In this document: in pieces, positions 57,290-64,000 of the stretch
Position numbering within the stretch: position 1 is the first letter of the stretch
Layout: every line of letters begins with the position of its first letter
Origin: Peromyscus leucopus
Lineage: Eukaryota > Chordata > Mammalia > Rodentia > Cricetidae
Direction: 5' to 3'
Assembly: GCF_004664715.2 (NCBI RefSeq)
Contig: NC_051071.1
Coordinates: 30,754,161 to 30,818,160 of the forward strand
DNA length: 64,000 bases
The notes under the pieces: generated by a model
The model's input: the letters and a program-made list of their open reading frames with translations, nothing else
Told to the model about the DNA's origin: nothing
Database searches by the model: none
Made by a program: the position numbers and the translations under genes

Positions 57290-57475
57290 TGAGCCTTCTG
57301 TTTAGAGACTGAAGACTCAGGTTGAATCCTGGTATTAACATTTTATAAGGCTATGCAGATCCCTTGAACCAATTTGAAATTGTTTCCTTATATGTATAAT
57401 GGGAGGAAGGATTCTAAACTTCTGCTACAGGACTAATTGAAGTGGTTCCTGTAGGCAATATAAACATAGAAATTG
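57290..57475 (+). mobile_element. MIR SINE
   Basis: GACTCAGGTTGAATCCTGGT, CAGATCCCTTGAACCAATTT, TTTCCTTATATGTATAATGG and GACTAATTGAAGTGGTTCCT in MIR order. Confidence 0.8.
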
Positions 57476-57859
57476 CTAACCCATCTTCTGCTTGCAGCTC
57501 TTCTCTGACTGCTCCCATCCCTGCCCTTCCTTCTCCATGTTGATCTTCTGATCGAAGACAGTGTTCCAAAGTGAACTCTACTTCCATTTCTAAATCATAT
57601 CCCCTCCTATTGTCGTCTATTGTTTATTTCTGCCTCTATTTATTTAATCTGTTATTTATTTTGACATTCTTTTCAGGACACTTAAACTTCCCTTGACTCT
57701 CAAGTTGGGGTCTAACTACAATTATCTTTAGGTGTAAGGACAAATAGTTATAATGTAGTTGGGGATTATGCTGTTTTAGTAAGTGGTGGTTGTAGGTTCC
57801 ATGAGTTCACTAGCCCTGGGATAGTTGGTTATAGTCTTACCCAGCTTTGACTCCTGTGA
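57476..57859. other. Unassigned sequence
   Basis: Nothing recognised. Confidence 0.4.
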
Positions 57860-58490
57860 GCCATGATTATCAGCTTGACATGGTAACTCTATGGTTGTAG
57901 TAGTGGCATGCATACCTTGGCAGTAACCAAGAGTTCTCTAAATGATGGAAAGTCCTGGTCAACAAGAGGCACATCATGTCTTGTACTGTTTTATAGGGGC
58001 TCAGAGTTAAGAGTTTGTCTTCAGTCTCTAAAGAGACTTCAAGCTTTGTACTTTTGATTATGTTAAGAGCTGTTAAGATTATGGTGACTTTTAAATTTGG
58101 ACATAATGGATTTTGCATTATTAAATGGCCATGAGCAGATATGCCAGGAGTAGAATATTATAGTTCAGATGTAAACTATTCCTCTCAGACTCATGCTGTT
58201 TTGGGAGATATAGAACCTGTGGGAGGTGAGGCACCACAGGAAGAAGTCACTTATTTGACAGGCCTTGAATTTTAATGTTTCCTTCTGCTTCTTATTCAAT
58301 CTCTGCTTCTCAACCTGCCCAGATGTGAGCAAGCAGCTTCACATTCTTGCTGCCTCAGCAAGGAGCTTTTCTTGTAACCATGTATGTCTTACCACTGTGG
58401 GCTCGACCCTCAAACTGGAACCAAACTATACACTTCCTTCTTATTTACTTCTTGTCATCTGTATTGTCACAGTAATCAAGAAAGTTTAAA
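57860..58490 (+). mobile_element. MaLR: 3' internal remnant plus 3' LTR
   Basis: 58000-58140 has the MaLR internal 3' end words AAGAGCTGTTAAGATTATGG and GGCCATGAGCAGATATGCCA. The LTR follows from about 58160: ATGTAAACTATTCCTCTCAG, CTGTGGGAGGTGAGGC, GAAGTCACTTATTTGACAGG, CTCGACCCTCAAACTGGAAC and TATTGTCACAGTAATCAAGA. No coding capacity. Confidence 0.65.
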
Positions 58491-58867
58491 ACAGAATATG
58501 ACTTTCCCCTTCAAATTTAACTTTCTTAACATAGTAAATGACCATTTGCTTATATCTGAAACTACAGAATTATCCAGCCACCTTTTTCTGGCATTACATT
58601 TAACATAAACTCTTACTAATTCATCTTTTAAAAATTCTTGAGTTTACTCACTTACTTAGGTCTACTGATGTTCAGCTTGTCAGGGACACTGCCGTTTCTC
58701 ATCCATATAATGGTGCTGATTTCTGATTTTTTCCCCCAATTCTTATTCTCATGCCTGTGCTCCTCCTGATAATTAAAGGGACATCTCAAAATGCAAAGTG
58801 TCATGCCAGCCCCCAACTTGGAATCTTCCATTTGGACATCCAATGGCACTTAGTATATGTGTGTGCT
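58491..58867. other. Unassigned sequence
   Basis: Nothing recognised. Confidence 0.4.
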
Positions 58868-59275
58868 AAACTTTGGTGTTGTGACAATATATCTGACATA
58901 AAGAACTTGGAGGGAAACATGATATATGTTTTGGCTTATAATTTTCACTTGTTGGTTGGCTCCATTTCGACAAGAGTGTGGTGAAATAGGACATCATCAC
59001 AGTGGGAGTGTGTGACAGGAGAAGCTGCTCATCATATAAAATCCGGGAAGGAAGGGGACAGGAGACAAGGTATATCCTTTAAAGATCTACTTCTCCAACC
59101 TGGCCTTGTTTCCTAGTTTTCATCACCTCCCAATAGTGGAATCAGATTATGATTCCAGCAATGGAGTAATCCATTAATTAGATCAAGCAACCTCATGATC
59201 CATTTGCTTTTCAGTAGGACTACCAGCTTGGGACCAATCCTTTAGCATATTTTATACCTAAACCACAACAGTATA
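58868..59275 (-). mobile_element. MaLR LTR (ORR1-like), antisense
   Basis: GGTGTTGTGACAATATATCT, GGCTTATAATTTTCACTTG, CACCTCCCAATAGTGGAATC and ATTAATTAGATCAAGCAACC, then TAGCATATTTTATACCTAAA. Confidence 0.6.
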
Positions 59276-60231
59276 ATATCTAACATTTCTCTCACAGTCT
59301 GTGTGTAACTATACGATATGACCGAACTCACCTCACTCATCACTGACACTTTCACTTGCTGTCATTTGATTGTGCCATGGTGTCCTGGAGTTGATTATTT
59401 CTTTTTGCTACCAAGACCTGGTTGCTACAGAGAATTCAGAACTACGATGACAGAAAAACAGGAATTCTTTGGATGATAGTAATCTGAACTGTTGTAGAGA
59501 ATATTATTTTATGTGAGTCTCATAGGAGTTTTGGGGGGAATGAACATTTAACAAATGTGGACAAATAATGTTTTCAAGGGCTTTTGTTCATTTGTGCTAG
59601 GGTAGCAGAGCTGACAGGGAGATTAGATTTTATCTAATTCAACTTCTTCCTTTGGGGAAGAGGAGACAGTGGTTGGGGGAAGTAAAATGACTTGGGAACT
59701 TGCTGGTTTACATGCAATATAAATAGCTTTTTAAAATAGTTCTGAGTGGGTGAACCAACTTCACTTTTCTTATGCTAATGTGGTCTTTTCCTCTGCAAGT
59801 GCTCCCTTGCTTTATGATTTTTTTTTTGGGTGGGGTAGCTATCATTTGTATGTTTATCCTAGTTTAAGGAAGATTACTGTAAAAAAAAATCCGATTGAAT
59901 TTTTCTTTTCAGTAAGAAATTTTAGGTGTAGTAGCAGGCAGATGGAGGTAAGTGTCCAGAGACTCCACTTCTTGTACCTGAAAATCCAATTAAACAGAGG
60001 GTATCAAGAGAGGAAAGAAGGGACCAGGAAAAAGGGCACATCTGCCTTTGATTCTTATTTTTGCATGTGTTCTTACTGAATGTGAGTGCAGAGACTCAGG
60101 ATGTCTCTAAGCATTCTGCAGACACTTACTTGCATTTTTGCTTGTTTTGTTCTTTTGTCTCCTTGGTAAAAAAATCTCTGATTTCATTGCCTCCCCATAA
60201 TAGAAGCATCTGAAGGGCATGGACATATGTG

Positions 60232-60234
<3 letters not shown>
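59276..60234. other. Unassigned unique sequence
   Basis: A 109-codon plus frame (59750-60079) has no domain. Nothing else recognised. Confidence 0.4.
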
Positions 60235-60288
<54 letters not shown>

Positions 60289-60290
60289 AG
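60235..60290. repeat. Microsatellite (AC)n
   Basis: About 24 AC units with one AAAC interruption at the right. Confidence 0.97.
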
Positions 60291-60494
60291 GTATTGAAAG
60301 ACATTCATAATATCAGCGTGGTGTGAGCAAGAACCATCTTTGCTGTTTTTTATATGAGACTCTCTCCAGGCACCATTTGATTCATTTACATCTATTTTGA
60401 GGGGCACTGATTGAAGTGCTAAGCATTTTTCCAGGCTTTGACTGTCTAACAGTTTACCACTTTGGGCTTTTGGTAGTTTAGTTGAAGAAGACAG

Positions 60495-60640
60495 GTGAAC
60501 ACACAGCCTTCATTTACTATCTGTTTGATTGCAGGCAAAGCATTCATACCATCTGTGTCTTATTTTCCTTATCTATTAAAAGGGAGATGTTTTTCTTTAG
60601 GTTCTCTGTCCTGCAACCCTTAGGAGCTTTCATTCTGGAA
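60495..60640 (+). mobile_element. MIR SINE
   Basis: TTTACTATCTGTTTGATTGC, AGGCAAAGCATTCATACCAT and TTTTCCTTATCTATTAAAAG match the MIR core. Confidence 0.65.
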
Positions 60641-61249
60641 TATCTGTACACCTGTATATGAAAACAGACAAGAAATATAGTGATTCCTACCACTGGAGAG
60701 GGCAGGTTCACTTTCTGTCCAGTATGGCAAATATACCATCTTCTTCCTAGATATAGGTTGAAAGATTGCAGGTTGTCATAGTAAAAGACTGGAGTTTCTG
60801 AAGCTTGGGTTTCTCAGCTGTAAGGTTGATATTATGCCATTGACATTGTCTCTGTGGAGTGTAGGGAAGCAAAGAAAACTGACAGGAACTTGAGGCTCAT
60901 GATGACAAGTGTGCCATGGGAAATAGCACCCATGCTCCTGACACAGGAGCCTAGTGTCCTCTGGCAGCAACTGTGTGTGGTGAGCTGACTTGCTCTTTCG
61001 CAAGCAGTGAAAAATTCCAGACCTGTCACAGTTCTTGATGATATTACCATAATATTGTTCTAAGAACTGGGTGGGAGAATGGCATTGCACTTGTTAATTT
61101 ATCTGGAACTCTCCCTCCCCTTGTATACATCCTATTTATTCACCTGTTAATTATTTATTCACCTTCTCTGCTTTCTGCTCCATCTATCACCTTACAAGTG
61201 AGATTCATTTGCACTTTCCTTTTAAACAGTAGCTTCCTTGTACACTAGT
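60641..61249. other. Unassigned unique sequence
   Basis: The 104-codon minus frame at 60776-61090 and an overlapping 72-codon one are without domains. Confidence 0.4.
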
Positions 61250-61560
61250 CAGGTTCCTGCCAGAGAAGCAGAAGCAGTAGGACATGTGAATGGAGAGATA
61301 TATTGAGGATTGTATTATATAATTGTAGAGACTGGCCAGACAAATTGGAAACAAATTGAGTGGCCATTGGGAAGGGCAGGCTGGGGTTCATGGGCAGAAG
61401 GCTGATGATGTAGTTCAGAGTTTCTTCTTACACAGGGGAGCTACAGCTCCACTCTATGGCTTCCCCACTGATAGGTGCATTCACCAACGCTGTCTAGCAT
61501 AATCTAGATAAAGTCAACTGCCAGTGGAGTTCAGTCACATCTACAGTTATCATTCCAGTA
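61250..61560 (-). mobile_element. Old LTR fragment (ERVL/MaLR-like), antisense
   Basis: AGTCAGGTTCCTGCCAGAGA, then AGCAGAAGCAGTAGGACATG and GGAGAGATATATTGAGGATT, resembles a mammalian LTR start ('gggttgccagagaagcagaaccaataggag'). Subfamily not assigned. Confidence 0.5.
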
Positions 61561-61724
61561 ACTCCAAGGTTAGCGCTCCACTAAATATTAGGGATCTACA
61601 GCTTTGAGAAATTGATATATCAAAGGACTAGACACTTCAATGTGCCCTATTTATTGCCACTGACTTATTTCTGTTATTGTATCTATCAGACTCTCATTAA
61701 TTATTTTACTTATTATTCTCCTTT

Positions 61725-61840
61725 GATAATCTGGAAACTTTCCTAGGACAGAGAGTTTTGACTGTTCATTGTTAGATTTAATACATCTACAATAGTGCAT
61801 GACTTGTAGCTGTGTAAAATGAATTACTGAAGTGATTAGA
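61725..61840 (+). mobile_element. Possible L2 3'-end fragment
   Basis: CTTTCCTAGGACAGAGAGTT, then CATTGTTAGATTTAATACAT, AATAGTGCATGACTTG and AAAATGAATTACTGAA follow the L2 3' end loosely. Confidence 0.4.
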
Positions 61841-62704
61841 AGACAGCCTGATATGTGAGAATGAATTAAATTTTAGCTCTTGATATAATACATATGCATA
61901 TAATGTCAATGGAAAAAATTTCACTTAGGGATATCTTCACTCTCCCCCACACCGGACACCTTTTCAAAGGTACCATCTACCTCCAGCAGATATCCAGTTT
62001 TGCTAGTAGGTCTCCATGGGGCTACCACTCCTCTAACACAGTCCCCAGCCTTACCTGTGGACATCTTAATTCATCAGGTGTTTACACTGGATTGAATTTT
62101 TATTTTAAAGCGTGTGAAAGCTTCAGGCTATTCTTCCTGTATGCTTTTTTCATGTATTACTCTCCCAACTCTGAGTGTTCTTCCTGTGTCTGTGCTCATT
62201 GGCTTCTCTGTATTCTTTTTACACTCAGTTCAGGGGTTGATTCCTTTTCAGGGTCCTTTCTCTAAGATTGACCACCTTTTTGTGCCTGCATAGTGTTCTG
62301 TCTGCTCTATCCTAAAGCTTAACAGACTTTTCCATTAAGATGATCTATTCCATCTGTACTGTGATGAAACCCTCGAGGACAAGATGATACCATTCATCTC
62401 TGCATCTCAAGAGTGTAGGTGGTTCTGATTCAGACACATGCTTAGTAAATTTTAGCCCAAACCATGCCATTTGGTGATCACTCCCAAGTGATCCAGGATT
62501 AACTGCTTAGCTCAGCACCAGTGAAAGGCAGCATCTCTCAGCTCTCATCCTGCAGTAGTGTCTAGGGAATAGTTTGAAAGCTATTACAGAAACTCTGACT
62601 CAGTTTGTCTGACATAAGGCTTGAAAGTTGGCATATTTTTGAAGAGGTTCTCCAGTTAATCTTGATGTGCAGTCAGGACTGAGAGACATAACTTCCAGAA
62701 CTCT
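61841..62704. other. Unassigned unique sequence
   Basis: A 123-codon plus frame (61894-62265) has a hydrophobic C-terminal part but no recognisable family. It is probably a chance frame. Confidence 0.4.
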
Positions 62705-63040
62705 GAACTACTGTGATGGTTAAGAGGGATTGACAACAGAATTTAGAACTCCCAAGAAACAGGCTTGGACATATCTGTGAGGGATTATATAGATTAGGTT
62801 AACTAATAGGGAAGACCCTAAATGTGGTTGGCACCATCCTTTGGGCTGGGGTCCTGGTTAATGGAGTGGCAGCTTCAATCACCTTCTGCTTCTTGAGGGC
62901 AGATGCAATCCGATCAGCTGCCCCGTGTTCCCGCTGCCATGACTTCCTCATTATTTCCATAGAACTATAAACTGAAACAATTTCTCTTTCCATTAAGCTG
63001 CTTCTGTCAGATATTTTGTCTCAGCAATAAGTAGAGTAAC
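62705..63040 (+). mobile_element. ERVL-MaLR LTR (MT type)
   Basis: TGTGATGGTTAAGAGGGATT start, AACTCCCAAGAAACAGGCTT, GGGAAGACCCTAAATGTGG, CTGCTGCCA-like TTCCCGCTGCCATGACTTCC and the tail TTTTGTCTCAGCAATAAGTA. The canonical AATAAA site is degraded. Confidence 0.75.
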
Positions 63041-63179
63041 TAATAAAGTACCCCCAGGGGAGCAACATTCTTGAGAGCAGCCCTTCTAGGATGCTTGAGC
63101 AAGTGAGAGGGTTTATTAAGGTTTTATTTATTAATCTTGTTTATTTGTTTTTATTAAAAGCGACTTATTCAAAGAATCT

Positions 63180-64000
63180 TTCAACTATTTAAAATAATAA
63201 TTCAATTTTATTCTTTGAGAATTTCATACATGTGTGCAATTTATTTTGATTACATCAATATCTGATTTCCCTTTCGCCATTCTCTGGATCCCCCTCCCAA
63301 CACATGTCTCTCTCAAGTTCATGTCCTTTGCTCCTTCTTCTCCTTCTCCTTCTTCTTCTTCTTCTCCTTCTCCTTCTCCTCCTCCTTCTCCTTCTCCTCC
63401 TTTTTCTTCTTGTTCCTCTTCCTCCTCCTGCTCCTCTTCCTCTTACTCCTCCTCCTTCTCTTCCCCCTCCTGCTTCTCTTCCTTCATTTTATAATCCCCT
63501 GAGTCCAGTTCATGTTGCTAATATGCACATGGGCCTCTGGCCCCCAACTAGAGCATGGGCAATGTACCACTCACCACACCCCCAAAGAAAACTTACTCTT
63601 ACTGGAACACTCATGAGCTGTCATGTTAATAGCTCTTCCAATAGGGTGAGGCCATTGGAGTCCCTCTCATCCATGGAGGAGCTGTTACTTACTGGTTGAT
63701 CCTATCAGATCTTGCTCAGATAACCACAGCTGCTGTGACTTATGGTTTGAAAGACATTGACATTCCACAGCACTCCTCCATCTCTTGTATTCTTTTGGAC
63801 ACTCCTCCGTGATGTTCCCTGGCCTTTGTGAGGAGATGATATGGATGATTCCTTTAGGGGTGAGCATTAACAGTCACTTATTCTTAGCACTTTGGACAGT
63901 TATGGTTATTTGCATTAACTGCTGTTCACTGCACAAAAGAAGCTTCTCTGACCAAAGGCACTTTGACTACATAACCATTTATCAAAATAGCAACAGGACG
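63180..64000 (-). mobile_element. L1-type (Lx-like) 3' region, antisense, runs off the window
   Basis: GAGAATTTCATACATGTGTG, CCCCTGAGTCCAGTTCATGT, CACCCCCAAAGAAAACTTAC, CCACAGCTGCTGTGACTTAT, CCGTGATGTTCCCTGGCC and AAGAAGCTTCTCTGACCAAA. Landmarks line up in order with 19450-19920. Truncated only by the window edge. Confidence 0.65.
63337..63487. repeat. 150 bp polypyrimidine tract (CTT/CTC)n
   Basis: CTTCTTCTCCTTCTCCTTC-type triplets, almost purely C/T on the plus strand, lying inside the L1-type repeat. The Leu-rich and Ser/Pro-rich open frames over it (86 and 131 codons) are artefacts. Confidence 0.96.

Noticed and set aside
61894..62265. 123-codon frame with hydrophobic stretch as a small membrane protein
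   Set aside because: No family resemblance, no conservation evidence, AT-rich context where such frames arise by chance.
63234..63699. Leu-rich and Ser/Pro-rich frames
   Set aside because: Artefact of the polypyrimidine tract inside an L1-type repeat.

Overview
The window is mammalian, intergenic or deep-intronic nuclear DNA from a rodent. No protein-coding exon, CpG island, rRNA, functional tRNA gene or CRISPR array can be supported. It contains B1, B2/B3 and ID SINEs, MIR and L2 fossils, rodent-type L1 3' ends, many ERVL-MaLR LTRs (MT/ORR1 types), class II solo LTRs and long (TG)n/(GA)n tracts. The young B1 copies at 9398 and 48671 carry a 3' half (GGGCTACCAAGTGAGTTCC, then GCGCAAAGCTACAC) that I associate with cricetid rodents (hamsters, voles, deer mice) rather than Mus. 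The species call is inference; no database was searched.

Layout. 0-2.6 kb: an antisense L1 ORF2 (RT) remnant followed by tandem GC-rich monomers split by a solo LTR. 2.6-18 kb: mostly unique DNA with L2 and MIR relics, one young B1 and two large microsatellites. 18.4-21 kb: a sense L1 3' end next to an antisense L1-type 3' region. 21.5-31.3 kb: scattered SINEs, a solo LTR (22816-23117), an L2 block and a LINE-related segment made of two divergent tandem copies. 31-38 kb: mostly unique, with a candidate regulatory block around 36.5-37.4 kb. 38.2-43.9 kb: dense nesting of old antisense L1 interrupted by two LTR-within-LTR MaLR pairs and SINEs. 45-51.3 kb: microsatellites, a 520 bp solo LTR with perfect target duplication, an MT-type LTR carrying a very recent B1, a complete URR1 DNA transposon and a chimeric LTR/tRNA insertion. 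51-64 kb: unique DNA with MIR, L2 and MaLR copies, ending in another antisense L1-type 3' region with a 150 bp polypyrimidine tract.

The standout is 50562-50979. It is a 418 bp insertion with perfect 6 bp target duplications (GACTAC). In order it holds 46 bp of the start of an LTR U3 in sense, a 9 bp filler, a complete 76-nt tRNA-Lys(CUU) sequence that includes the post-transcriptional CCA, two bases, and a whole LTR in antisense. A solo LTR of the same family lies at 22816-23117. The structure reads as an integrase-joined, aberrant reverse-transcription product in which the tRNA primer was copied end to end. Genes do not work together here because none were found; the window is best read as repeat stratigraphy plus a few candidate regulatory blocks.
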